In this document: one piece after another, positions 21,506 to 33,470 of the stretch | Numbering within the stretch: the stretch's first letter is position 1 | How the letters are laid out: every line of letters starts with the position of its first letter | Source of the DNA: Aquilaria yunnanensis | Taxonomy: Eukaryota; Streptophyta; Magnoliopsida; Malvales; Thymelaeaceae | DNA: 64,000 nt | Assembly (NCBI GenBank): GCA_039654915.1 | Contig: CM077598.1 | Span: 72,196,041 to 72,260,040 of the forward strand | Direction: 5' to 3' | Program-made: the position numbers and the translations under genes | The notes under the pieces: generated by a model | Databases searched by the model: none | Seen by the model: only the letters and a program-made list of their open reading frames with translations | Told to the model about the DNA's origin: nothing

Positions 21506-22276
21506 TTTGTTTTAGGGCTCCTCTTATTTTTCTCCTTCGTGCTCCTTCTTTGGACACTTCTTTTGTAAGGCAGCGTTTGCTCTAAATGAACAATCTTTTC
21601 GGCTAAGTCCTTTCTTGCAAGTTTCTTCATTTCCACTGTCCCGAACACGTTTGCTTCAAGAGACTTTCGGAAAACCTGCAACCAAAGAAACTTTTTACCT
21701 TCCTTTGTCCCGAGCGTGCTCGCTCAAGAGACTTTCTGGAAAATTTGTAAAAATTTGGCTAAGTCTTTTGCAGGCTTTTTGTTTCCTTTTATCCCGAACA
21801 TGTTCGCTCAAGGGCCTTCGGAAAACCTTTAGCCAAATTTTTCTGTCTTCCTATTGTCCCGAGCATATTTGCTCAAGGGACTTAGGAAAATCTTCACGAG
21901 ATTGCTCATTCCCTTTTTCCCGAGCACGTTCGCTCAAGGGTGTTCGGAAATTACCTTTGCTTTTGTTTTGGCGTGTACTTTTGCGAGATTCTTGCTTTCC
22001 CTTTCTCCCGAGCATGTTCGCTCAAGGGTGTTCGGAAAATTTTCTCTGCACTGATTATGCTGAGTACCTTTGCAAGATTCTTGTTTCCCATTTTTCCCGA
22101 GCATAGTGGCTCAAGGGGCTTCGGGAAGTCACAACTGCTTTTTTCGTGGCGAGCACCTTCGCGGAAATCTGTCTTGGACAATTTGGTATACTTGAAAATT
22201 TTTCTCAAGACCATTCTTCTCTAGACCATTCTGTACTTAGAATATTTCTTGTACAATATACTTCTTCCGCTCAAGC
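21506..22276. repeat. Tat-1 intergenic region with seven imperfect tandem repeats
   Basis: Between the antisense gene and the end of pol. A motif CCCGAGCAYGTTCGCTCAAG followed by ..TTCGGAAAA recurs at about 21637, 21706, 21791, 21856, 21917, 22004 and 22094 (spacings 61-90 bp). It forms the 3' UTR of gag-pol and also lies downstream of the antisense gene, so both transcripts converge here. The block is kept in Tat-2 (52930-53350) but not recognisable in Tat-3. Confidence 0.8.
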
Positions 22277-25200
22277 TTAGGCGTAGAATCTTTTCAGGGC
22301 GTCTGAATGCCAAGTGTTTTTCAATTCTACGCCTTCGGCGTCGCCAAGCTTGTACACGCCTTTTCGTACTTCGGCGAGAACCAGATAAGGTCCTTCCCAA
22401 TTTGCGCGAAGTACTCCGTGAGATGGCCTTCGGGGTGCAAAGTCGGCCTTTCGGAGAACGAGGTCTCCTTTTTTGATTTCTTTTGGCCTGGCTTTTAAGT
22501 TGATAGCCGCGGCCACTCTTTGCTGGAAAGCTTTTCTTCTCAGCTCGGCTATTTCTCTGTGTTCGGCCACAAGGTCGAGCTTGGTTCTCAGACCGAGGTC
22601 GTTTCCGCCTTCATCAAATACTTGCACCCGTATTGAAGGCTGAACTATCTCTATTGGGATAATGGCCTCTGTTCCGAAGACGAGTGAGAAGGGAGTTTCC
22701 CCTGTGGCTCTTCGTGGCGTCGTTCGGTAGCTCCACAATACACTTTGGAGTTCTCCTGGCCATTTCCCCTTGGCTTCCCCAAGTCTCTTTTTCAGGCCAT
22801 CTTTTATGGTCCTGTTTGATACTTCCACCTGCCCATTGCTTTGGGGGTGAGCTACTGGGGCAAAGTGCATCTTTATTCCGAGGTCGCTGATGAATTCCTG
22901 GAATCCTTTGTCTATGAACTGGGATCCATTATCAGCTACTAGTACCCTCGGTATGCCAAATCTGCATACGATGTTTTTCCATACGAACTTCTGCACTTCT
23001 TTTGCCGAGATAGTTGCTAGTGGTTCTGCCTCTACCCACTTTGAGAAATAGTCCACTGCTACCACGCAGAATTTCACGCCTCCGGGCGCTGTGGGGAGTG
23101 GCCCAATGAGGTCTATACCCTAGACTGCGAAGGGCCAAGGATAGTCTGCCGACGTTACCATTTCCGAGGGTATCCTCTGGATTTTTGCATGTCTCTGGCA
23201 ACTACCGCACTTCTGGACGAACTGCCTTGCGTCCTTTCTCAGGGTAGGCCAGAAGTATCCTTGGCGGAGTATCACTGCTGCAAGGGCATCAGTTCCAATG
23301 TGCGAGCCGCACATGCCTTCGTGGACTTCTTCGAGGACCATCTCAGTATCCTCTTCGCCCACACATCTCTGCAGCGGATTTGCATATCCTTGCCGATATA
23401 ACTCTTCACCAATCAGGAAGAATCTTCCGGCGCGTCTTCGCAGTCTTGCAGCATTGCCGGCGTCTTCGGGAAGCTCATTCTCTGCGAGGTATCTCTTTAT
23501 GGGGTCCTTCCACCCCATTCCCGAGGTCGTTACGCTTAGCACGGAGATGCTTGGATGGTCTAGCACCTCGGCGTATGTTTTGGACTTCGCTAAGCAATCT
23601 GCCTCAGTGTTATTCCGCCGGGGTACGTTTTCGATCCGTACGGCGTCAAACTCTTGGATGAGTTTTCTTACCAGCTCGTGGTATTTTGCCAAGATGGGGT
23701 CCTTCGCCCCATAATCTCCTGCCGTCTGCCGAACTACCAGCTGGGAATCGCTGTGAGCCCTTAAGTTTCTCACGCCAATCTTTCTGGCCAAGCGTAATCC
23801 CGCTATGAGGGCTTCATACTCAGCCACATTATTGGTGACGTTGAAGCTGAACTTGATAGCCTTCATCACCTCTAGGCCTTCGGGTCCTCTGATAACTATT
23901 CCAGCTCCCTGGTGTTCGGTCCCCGAGGCTCCGTCAACATGCAAGGTCCATTCTGGCTCACCTTCTTTCGGATCTGAGTGGTTCTCCTCAGTGGTGGGTA
24001 TTTCGGCGATAAAATCTGCCAATGCTTGGGCTTTTATGGCCTTCCGAGGCTCATACGTGATTTCGTGTTCGCCAAGCTCTATGCACCACTTGGAGAGCCT
24101 TCCCGAATGATCAACTCTCTTCATGACATCCCGTAGTCGTAGACTACTTCGGACGATGATGGGGTGAGCCTGGAAATATGGTCGCAGCCTTCTTCCTGCA
24201 AGCACCAAGGCGTATATAGCTTTTTGAAGCAAAGGGTACCTGACCTCGGCGCCGTGCAGGGACTTGCTGACGTAGTAGACCGGCCATTGTTTCGGCCCTT
24301 CTTCTTTTATCAGGACCGAGCTCACGGCCTTTTCTGTGACGGCGAGGTACAGTACGAGGGGTTCTCCCACCCGAGGTTGCCGCAGAGTCGGCAGGCTGGC
24401 CAGGTAGACTTTGAGTTCTTCCCAGGCCTTTTGGCAATCTCCTTCCCAGGGATGATTGTTTCTTCCGAGGTCGCCTTCCATCTTTGCTGCCTTTGTGAGG
24501 ACTTTGAAGAAAGGTCGACACCTATCTCCGTACCTGGAAATAAACCTGCTCAGAGAGGTTATTCTTCCGGTTAGTCTCTGCACGTCTTTCACTGTGGCAG
24601 GAGTTCGGAACTCAAGTAGAGCCTTAATCTTCTCAGGATTGGCGTCGATGCCTCTTTCGGATACCATGTACCCAAGGAATTTTCCCGACGTCACCCCGAA
24701 GATACACTTCTCGGGGTTAAGGCGAATCCCGAAGGCTCTGAGCTTTTGGAAGGTTTCCTCCAAATCTGCAACGTGGTAGCCGGGCAGCTTGCTTTTTACT
24801 ATCATATCGTCAACATATACTTCCATGTTTCTCCCCATTTGGTCTTTAAAGACCTTGTTCATCAGTCTCTGGTAGGTGGCTCCTGCATTTTTCAGCCCGA
24901 AGGGCATTCTGATATAGCAGTACGTTCCTCCCTCGGTGATGAAGGCAGTTTTCTCTTCATCTTCCGGGTCCATCCTTATCTGATGGTAGCCGCTGAAGGC
25001 ATCTAGGAAGCTCAGGAGCCCGTATTCGGCCGTTGAATCTACCAGTTGATCTATTGGCGGGAGGGGAAATGAGTCTTTCGGGCAAGCATCGTTCAAGTTT
25101 CTGAAATCAATGCACATCCGGAGTTTGCTGCTACCTTCTTTTGTGGCAATGACCACGTTGCTTAACCATTCGGGATATTTTACCTCCCTGATAACTTCAG

Positions 25201-27841
25201 CATCCAATAGGCGCTGGACTTCGGTTTTCACGAAGTTGCTTTTGTGGGCTGAGATGCTTCGTTTCTTTTGCCTGATAGGTTTTGCTTCCGGGCTTACTTT
25301 GAGGCTGTGCTGTATTATGCCAGGGTTCACTCCTGGCATGTCTTTCGGCGAGTAGGCAAACAGATCTTTATTTTTTAGCAGAAAGGATACAAGATTTTCC
25401 TTATCACCTTTGGCCAAGCTCTTCCCTATTCGGGTAGATTGTCCTGGGACAAGATCTACTGCTTCCGTTTCTGCTTCTGCGGGATCTCCTTCTTTGCCTT
25501 TCTCCTGCGCCTTTGCCTCCACCGTTTGTGTAGAGCTGTTTGCCGGAGCCTTTCGTGTTTTTACAAACACCTTTCTTACCTCGGCTTGGTCGATGAAGAC
25601 CTCTGCATCTCCATCCTTGGTGGCGAATGTGACAGTCAAGTACTTCACATCGGGGCGAATGTGCAGGTTCCCCTGAGTCTGCCTTCCAAGGATGGCGTTG
25701 TACGAAGACGGGACATCCATGACGATGAAGCTTGCCATTGTGGACGCGTACGACTCAGCTGCTCCGTCTACCGAAGTGCCTTTCATCATCAAAGGGAGGT
25801 CGATCCATCCGAGGACGGGTAGTTCGGATGGCCCAACGCCGAAGGTGGGCGTGGTGACAGGTTTCAGCTCGCTGCTGGTGATGCCCAAGCTCGGCAGTAA
25901 GTGCGAGAATAGGACGTCAGCATTTGAGCCATCATCAAGCAACACTCTCTTGACGTCCCAGTTCCCTATTCTCGCCATTATCAGCAGCGGGTCGTCGTGG
26001 GGGAAGACGACAGTGGAGCCATCTTTGCGAGCCAATTTCTTTGATGGATTTTGATACTCCATAACCGCAATTTCTCTGGCCTTCCGCTTTCTTTCCGAGG
26101 ATGGGAGCCCCGTGGTGATGGTTTGGATGACCCCTACTGGAGGTGGAAGGCGCCTTTTTGGACTTCTGTTTCTCCGCCTGTCGGAGTCATAGTCCTCGTT
26201 TTCGGCCCTCTCTTCCTCCTCTTTTCTGCCTTTTGGGGAGGGCATCCGCAGATACTTGCGAAGTTGGCCCTGTTTGATCAGCGACTCTATGTACTTCTTC
26301 AGCTGGAAGCAGTCTTCGGTGTCATGACCGTGGTCGCGATGAAACTGGCAGAACTTCTTGGCATTCTTCTTATTATCGGCGGCCATGGCCTTTGGCCGCC
26401 GAATCTGCGTCCCTTGCCTTTCCAGCGCCATGAGAATGTTGGTCCGTGTCGTGCTCAAGGGTGTGAAACTTTGAGGTTTCTTTCCTCGCATTCGCCGTGG
26501 TCGACCTGTGTGTTCAGAAAGATACCGAGCTTGCTGGCTGGACCCTTCGGCGCGGTGATGATCAGACTTCGGCCCCGCCATCCTCAATTCCTCGGCTGTC
26601 ATGTGCTGCTCTGCCCTTCGGTAAAATTCTCCGAGGGTCTCCGGGGGGTCCTTTGAGAACTCGTAGAACAGCTGTGAGTCACGCCGAAGGCCCCGTGTCA
26701 TAGCGAGGATGCGGATTTCGGGCCGGAAGTCCGGGACGCTGAGTGCTTCCCTGTTGAATCGTTCGACATAGTCTCGGATCGTCTCTCCGTTTCTCTGGTC
26801 TATGTCGAACATCTGTACAGGCATTTTGGCCGTCGGCCTGCTCCCAATGAACTGCTGGGTAAAGGCTGTGGACAACTCCTGAAACTCAGTGATAGTCCCT
26901 GGGGGCAACGAATTGTACCATGCTGTTGCTGGGCCCGTGAGGGTGACTTCAAAGCATTTGCACATGGTAGCGTCATCAGCTCCGTGCATTATCATGCTCC
27001 GCCTGTACTTCGTCAGATGGGCCTGTGGATCAGTCCGGCCATCGTAGATCTCCAGCCTAGGCACTCTGAAGTCGCCTGGCATAGCTGCCTCAACGACGGT
27101 GCGAATAAACGGGGAGCCATCTTCGCATAACGCCCCCGACAGCCTGTCCCAAACGGGTTTTCTGGTCACTTGCTTTTCCACTCTGTCCAGCCGTGCCAAT
27201 ATCCTTTCCATAAGCGCAGTGGCGCTAGGACCATTTTCGCGGGAGGGTGATCGACGGCGCCTTTTCGGGGAGCGAGTTCGGCGCGGAGGGGTCAGGGCCC
27301 TCGCCTCGGGCGACGAACTGCTTCGCTGTGAGACTCTCGGTCGCTTGGACCCGGTTTGTCCCACAGGCCGTTTCCCGAGGGCTATATCTTCTGTGGATGA
27401 TTCTCCGCGAGGATCTCCACTTCCTGAACTGCGGTGTGTAGACTTGGGGCTTCTCTCCCGAGGGCGTGTTGATGAGGAGGGTTTCTGGGCCTGTGACTGC
27501 TGTGGCCATCTTCGGTCGATCTGCTGAGTCATTTCAGCAACGACCGAGCGCTGAAAGTCCCTCAAGAAGCTCATGGTGATTACCAGAGGGCGGTCCTCCT
27601 CGGGCGTAGAAGTCTCTGGGAGTGTCTGCTCAGCAGCCGGTTGTATCTCAGGCGCGGACGAGGACCTTGGGAGTCCCTTGTCCTTAGAACGCCGAGTCTC
27701 AACGACGGCAATCTGCGAGCGAGTTCCCACAGACGGCGCCAAATGATGGCCCAGGGCCTCATCGTTGTGAGTCATGATGACTGTTGAGGAGACTTCTAGG
27801 AGGAAGAACGCCTGGAAGGTGGATCGCCTCAAGGAGAGCAC
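22277..27841 (-). CDS. Tat-1 gag-pol polyprotein (one internal TAG)
   Basis: One minus-strand frame of 1,855 codons from an ATG in the LTR (27841) to a stop at 22277, broken only by TAG at 23120-23122. Counting from 27841: gag core about 255-420 (WYNSLPPG); CQFHRDHGHDTEDC knuckle about 497-511; protease DDGSNADVLF about 635; RT with YVDDM at about 1009; a first RNase H; an archaeal-type RNase H from about 1295 (HVDGASG, AEYEAL, HSDSQLV); integrase HHCC finger about 1490-1545; integrase core with VAVDYFSKW, VADNGSQF and PQSNGQVEVSNR, all after the stop. The double RNase H marks the Tat clade. The stop replaces a Trp that Tat-2 keeps (FAVWGIDLIG), so the core and C-terminal integrase would not be made without read-through. 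Other possible starts are Met at 27775 and 27574. Confidence 0.92.
23120..23122 (-). other. Premature TAG before the Tat-1 integrase core
   Basis: The minus strand reads GCAGTCTAGGGTATA where Tat-2 has TGG (Trp). The frame is open on both sides, so this is a single-base nonsense change that removes the integrase catalytic core from the polyprotein. Confidence 0.9.
27726..27743 (-). other. Tat-1 primer binding site
   Basis: TTTGGCGCCGTCTGTGGG on the minus strand lies directly after the 5' LTR end (CATCA). The same sequence follows the Tat-2 5' LTR (58910-58927); Tat-3 has GGCGCTGTCTGTGGGAA (61095-61115). I do not assign the tRNA. Confidence 0.85.
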
Positions 27842-28610
27842 CTGGAAAACTGGTAAACAGGGTTAGGAGGCCCCCGGAGTGTTTTTCCGGGGGGGGAGCC
27901 TCCGACGCCCAAGTCAGTGGTGGCCGGAAGAAGGAGAAAGTCACTAGCTCAAAGAGAAAGGCAGAAAAGTCTCGCCTGGTATCTTTTCAGAGTATGGGAG
28001 CTGTATCTCCGGCCTGCCCACCTCCGTTTAAGTATTTATTTCCTGTATATATAGGAATACCTAGCCCGTTCAGATCATGACACGTGTGCGGTCGGATGCT
28101 CCTGAACGTCTGGGCGTAGGGGACAGATAGTTGGTAACTAGATGGCCTCGAGCCTTGTGCTGAGACGGGCCATGATATGATTCTGATGGCGTCTGCGCGT
28201 CAGGGCGACTTTTTACGTCTGTGGTGGGACGTGTCAGAGGCTTCCTTAAATGCTTCCTTAAATGCGCCTGCCGTACTCCCGAGGTCCCTGGGCGAGGTCG
28301 TCCTCTAGTTCGGACAGAGCCTCTTCGGGAAGCCTACCCTCAGTTCGGGGGTTCCCAGTTCCAGGGGGTTCCGCCTTCGGGGATATCATATTCGGGCAGC
28401 AATGTCTGGTGCCACTTTTCCGAAGGCGCGTTGTTCACAACCTTCGGGGGCGAATGGAGTCCTCAAGTTTTACTGGCGTGCCGAGGCTCGGAGCTCTCAG
28501 GCTATCTCCCGAGGTGCATGATTCCACCTATTCCCGGGAAGCGCCAGTTCTTCTGGCCGTTGTTGTGGCAGGGTATTCGGCCAGATTGAGGCGACAGCCT
28601 TTGGCTATCA
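27744..28610 (-). repeat. Tat-1 5' LTR (867 bp)
   Basis: Starts TGATAGCC at 28610 and ends CCATCA at 27744 on the minus strand. It carries a TATA-like TATATATAC (about 28045-28054, minus strand), about 300 bp before the LTR end, so the U5 part includes the two upstream in-frame ATGs of gag (27841, 27775). Confidence 0.95.
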
Positions 28611-30241
28611 AGCCTGAAGCTATACGAGCTCATAGTATATTACAATTCTTTGTATGTGTGTTGTCCTTAGTGTTTTCCTCGTAGGTTGAAGACCCCTTGA
28701 CACGGCCCCCCATGACCCTACCAAGGAAGCCTATGAAGAACAAGTCTCATGCTGGTTTCAATCAGTTAATTAATTATGTGCACCCTTTCAAAACTTCATG
28801 CCACTAGTTTTTTAACCTAGGAATGCAATTATGCATGCAAGAGCTGCTTTGACTTGACCAACCAGTAAATCATAAAACATTTGTATGGCCTAGGCATTTC
28901 CATAAAAACTAATGTTCAAAAAGTCAAAGCATACAAAACCTTTATAGGATCAACACTAATCCTACACATAATTAACTACGTGTGCACATTTAAATAATGA
29001 TAGAGTATGCCTTACACCTAAGGGCAACCGTAGAGTCCATAACTATATTCATGCACATTGTTGGCTACTTTCACACATCATGGATATACAACACTAGTAC
29101 TACTGTTATCCAATCAACTAGCCTCCACGTTAGATGAGTAATCCCGGGGACAAGCGTTAATGATCCTCCATCTACTTACGAGGCTCTGTGGCCAAGAAAA
29201 CTGTAGTAAGTAAAATAATAACTTATGTAACAAGTTGCCAAATAAATCTAGAATCTCAAGGATTCTTATAGTGAGAAACTTTTAATGAAAACTACATCGA
29301 CAATCCTTAATGATTGTTAGGTCTATCAACCTCAGTATCTGCACACCATGGAGCTAAGGAAATAGGAATCTTATGATTTGCAGTAAGGGATCTTTAACCT
29401 TCAACGAAAACATGGAGGACAACACATATAAGTGTATATGTAATCTACTATGAGCTCATACAGTGTGACGCTAAACCAATGGGCAAACATTTTTGTCCCT
29501 TGGGACTTGTCCGTTGCCTAGTCCTCCTATGGGCATCACTTCATACCTAGCAAGTTCTAGCCATTAACTTACTACTAGTAAGCCTTAGCTTACTAATGCA
29601 ATAAGTTTAACCTTCCTCAACTGTTGTGCAAGTGAACATGGTTGATGCATTTCGCTTTAGTTCTAAGGAACTCACTAGGTGTACTAAGCCTCCATATAGT
29701 GCCCCACGTTCATAGACTTGGCTAGTAATTTATTTACAAAGCTTCTACATTATACCCTTACCAAGAGTGCACTATGTTCTCCTTTGCACCCCAAGTAATC
29801 TTGCCTGGGCTACAGGTGCACTAAACCAACACTAAAGGCACATACTTATCCACCATTGCTTGGTTCACACCAGTTGAGTAGCAATGGCCATGGTTGGAAT
29901 CATTTTATAGGTTCTCTAGAGCCCTAATATGTGCACTTAGGTTCCCATATTTGAGCCTTAAATCCAAAGGCCCAACTAGGCTTCCGATTGTACTAAACTT
30001 TGCACCTGACTAATGGTGCTATATTGTGGCCCAACATAACTTCACTTCAAACAATAATACATCTATACTTGGAAAATTCCAAGATTGGTGAAGGCATGGA
30101 GATGATAGTGCTCCCTTTTAGCTTCACATGGAATCTTGAATCGCCTCAAATACACACCTAAGTGAAAAGATTTGAAGAAAATACTACTAGGTGTCAAAGT
30201 TGGTGAATTGGCTACAGGCACTGTAATGCTAGGGGCTCTGC

Positions 30242-32883
30242 TGTTATGGACCTCCTGGTAGTCAACACTCCTGAGAGAGGTAAAATGTTTTAAATTAAGT
30301 TTAGAACTTTAATTTCAAATTTACAAAGCTAGAGTAAAGGATTTACAAAAACTCACTAAGTTCCAATGAGGTTTAAGCACTAGATGAGGAGCAAGGGAAA
30401 AATAGTAATTTTGCATCCTGAGTAACCGGGCAGGGTCCCGAGTGTTTTAAGTTAAGTTTTGTAACTTAACCTTTAACCTTAACTCAAACTTGAAACAATA
30501 ACAAGAATTAAGCAAGAAATGAGCATGTGTTAAAAGATGGGGGTTTAGGTGTTTAAGGGTTGTAACTTGGATGGCTTAAGGGGTTGAGTGAGGGTTTAAG
30601 ATGGGAAAGGTGGCTAATGGCTGCCATAACCACGTTTTCCCCTCTCAAGCACTCATTTCTCTCTCAATTCAAGCTAGAAATCAAGTGATCTTGATTCCTA
30701 GAGTTGCCATCCAAGGATACCAACCAAGAGGAACTTGTTCCAAGCTAGAAAACAAGGTTTGGAGGCTTGGAAGCATGATTTCTCTACTCCCCTATTTTTG
30801 ATATGTGGTAAGCATGGTGTTCTTGGTTAATTCTATGATATTTGAGTGATTTGAGGCTTGGGTTTTGGTTAGAGAGGAAGATTGTGATGTTTGGTGCTTT
30901 GGTTTTGATTGGAACTTAGGTGACTATTTCTTGCACTTGGTTGCTTGAAAAGAGGAGTGATTTTAGCTTGTAGCTTGGAGTTGAGGTAAGGGAGTAGTGT
31001 TTTTAAGCTTGAACAATGCTTGTGGCTTGAGTTTGTTGTAAGAAATTGATTGAAATTAGCCATAGCATTGAGTATGAGTTTTGGTTGAATTGTGGTGAAC
31101 TATGAGGTTTGAGGAAGATTTGATGATGTTATAAAGCATCATTAATGGCATTGTGATAGTTGGTTATGTTCCTTGCAACTTGAACTATGTGTGTACGAAG
31201 TTTGGTGGCTTTTTATGCATGTTTGATATGTGTACTAAGTAGCCAAATGTCATAGCAGCAAAATGCATGCCAATTCTGCAGTTTCACAGATTGGCGATGT
31301 GTCACCAAGAGGTACCGCGTCGCCAATTGGAAAAAGGATCACAGAACGTCGACAACTGTGGCGACGCGTCGCCAAGACAGCATTGGAGACCCGATTTTGT
31401 TTTTAGCATAACTTTTTGATCGGGTGTCCGATTGAGGTGATTCAAAGTTCCACACGAAGCTAAGAGGGAGTACTATCATTTAAAAGTTTTATAAACATCT
31501 AAAATGCCCTAAATTTAAAGTTTTTTTGAATCAAAGTGAGGATAATTTTTTAAAGGTATAATTTTGCACATTTTGCTAGGATGATTGAGGTGAGTCCCAA
31601 GGAGGTCCTTTGGGTACCTTGGCCCTCAAGTATGCCAGGGGTACTTTGAGACTTCCTGAAGTCCCTCGAGAAGTGGGAGTTTCCTTGAGTTTTGAAAAGT
31701 TTTAAGGTTACTTGTTCAGTAAGCAAGGAAACTAAGTTGCAAGCGAATATAACCAAGTGTCATGAGCTTGAGGTGTAAGTTTTAGAACCCTTGACAACCT
31801 GGCAGTGTTGGAAATCACGGGGTTGTGAGGAAAGGCTTCAAATGCACCAAGGTTATGAGGTTTAATAACCTAGTTACGTAGTTCTCACCACAATTCCCCT
31901 GCACAACAAAGTTAAGGAGAGGTTATATAATAAGGCAGGCGTAAGCTAAGGCTTACGAGGCACAAGTCGAGAGCTAGACTTGTGAGCCACGGAGTGACGC
32001 CCGTGAGAAAGTAAGAAAATTATGTGAGGAGAGGTCCTTCAGGATCCGAGCATGCATATCCATATATTTACATATATGAGAGGTCCCTCACACTGCGAGA
32101 GCTAGCAGAGAGTCGGCATGAGTTATTTCATATCTGTCCACAGTTTTACTATTGGTACATGAGGTTACCCCTTACTGAGAATCTTGGATTCTCACCCTTA
32201 CTGTTTTGTTGTGCAGATACAGAAGGAGTTGGGCTGAGTGACTGTTGAGGGTTACTCTAGTAGTAGCTTTTGGTGCACAGGTAGAATACCTGAGTTTTGA
32301 TGATTCTAGTACTTATTGTTTGGATGCTTGTTGGTCTTGCACAGTACTAACTAAATTGCTCATTGGTTACAGAGCCTAGTGCACATTGGACATAGTCAGG
32401 CATAGATAAACCTAGTTGGATCCAGAGGAGTCTCCAAAGCTCGTCACTGGGATTCACATCCAAGGTGGGAGTTAGTATGACAAGATCTCAGTAGAGGATT
32501 TTGTATGTGTACATATTACTCTAGTTGCCTCCTTAGTTATGAAATGAAAAGTCATGGACTCGAGGATTGCTTTCTGGGTGGGGGCATTAGCTACTACATG
32601 TATGAATGCTAACGCATGTTGCTATGTGTAGTTAACTCATATAAAGGTTGATTTGTATGCTTTGACTGCTCTACTTGTTTTATATGAAAAATTGGCCACA
32701 TTAACATTTTATGGTTTTAAATAACCCGTCAAAGCATAAAGAGCATGCATATTGCATATTCTAGGATAATCAACTAGTGACATGGATTTAATCCGCGCAC
32801 ATATGAATGAGTACCAACTGCAATCCGCCGTGAGACCAAGTTCTCACAGGTGTCCTGGGCAGGGGCCAAGGATGGCCGTGTCA
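30242..32883 (+). mobile_element. Family A-type solo LTR (2,642 bp)
   Basis: TGTTATGGACCTCC (30242) to GGCCGTGTCA (32883), flanked by the 5-bp direct repeat TCTGC (30237-30241 and 32884-32888). It is homologous over its length to the family A LTR at 2587-5084 but clearly diverged. No PBS follows and no interior precedes it. It splits family B copy 2 so precisely that the two halves rejoin. Confidence 0.9.
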
Positions 32884-33470
32884 TCTGCAGCTCCACAAGC
32901 TTAGCATTCTAGTCACCCTTGGTGTGCTCAAGGTGCTATCGCATCGATGATGCCATAGCACCAGAGCCTTGTGACCAAAATGTGTGAATGGTGCCTAATG
33001 CACCTTAGGAGGCTTCCAAAGGCTCCCAAACTAGTTAGGGATGCCTACTCATAATCCAAACTTGGAAAACACGTTTCCAAGGCCATAATGCACCTTTCAT
33101 TCCAACCTTACAACACACAAAAACATCACACCACGCTTGGAGATCCAACTAGTCCACCATGAACATCTCCCTCCACAACTAATGGCAATCAGCAAATTCA
33201 CAATAATTTCACCACAAATAAGATATGAACTGCATCAAATTGGTATCAACCACAAATTCATTACCTTAATTTGATGCTACAAGCAACAATCAAGCATTCC
33301 TTCATTGAGAACAAAGCTCCACTAAGATTTGACTAAGGTTACAAGCAATTGCAGCCAAATGCCATCAAATTAATACAACCCAAACAAAACCCAAGTGACC
33401 AAGGACCAAAAAAGTACAAAAACACCAAGATATTCATGTTACCTCTCATGTAAAATAGGTCCCTAATGAT

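Larger units (their letters stand above)
17450..28610 (-). mobile_element. Tat-1: complete Ty3/gypsy Tat-clade element, 11,161 bp
   Basis: Minus-strand element with two 867-bp LTRs, PBS, gag-pol, a tandem-repeat region, an antisense four-exon gene and a PPT, flanked by the target-site duplication AGCCT (17445-17449 and 28611-28615). It interrupts the family B LTR. The two LTRs differ at about 9 positions by my count, so the insertion is recent relative to the others here. Read on the minus strand the order is 5' LTR 28610-27744, PBS, gag-pol to 22277, repeats 22130-21630, antisense gene 21505-19157, PPT, and 3' LTR 18316-17450. Confidence 0.95.
14127..28697 (+). repeat. Family B LTR, copy 1, split by two insertions and cut at its 3' end
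   Basis: Plus-strand LTR starting TGTTATAGCCCTCCTAG at 14127. Its own sequence is in three pieces, 14127-14272, 15697-17449 and 28616-28697, about 1.98 kb together. Order and content match the inverted copy at 28698-35455, which is about 2.68 kb without its insertions, so some 0.7 kb of the 3' end is missing here, cut where the inverted copy begins. No pol is attached. It carries the common motif GGTAATTTTGCATCCC near 15715, also present in the A and B copies elsewhere. Confidence 0.75.

Noticed and set aside
24164..27527. Many plus-strand frames of 80-200 codons across the Tat-1 gag-pol (and 56453-57771 in Tat-2)
   Set aside because: Shadows of the well-supported minus-strand polyprotein, with no motifs and no consistent starts between Tat-1 and Tat-2.
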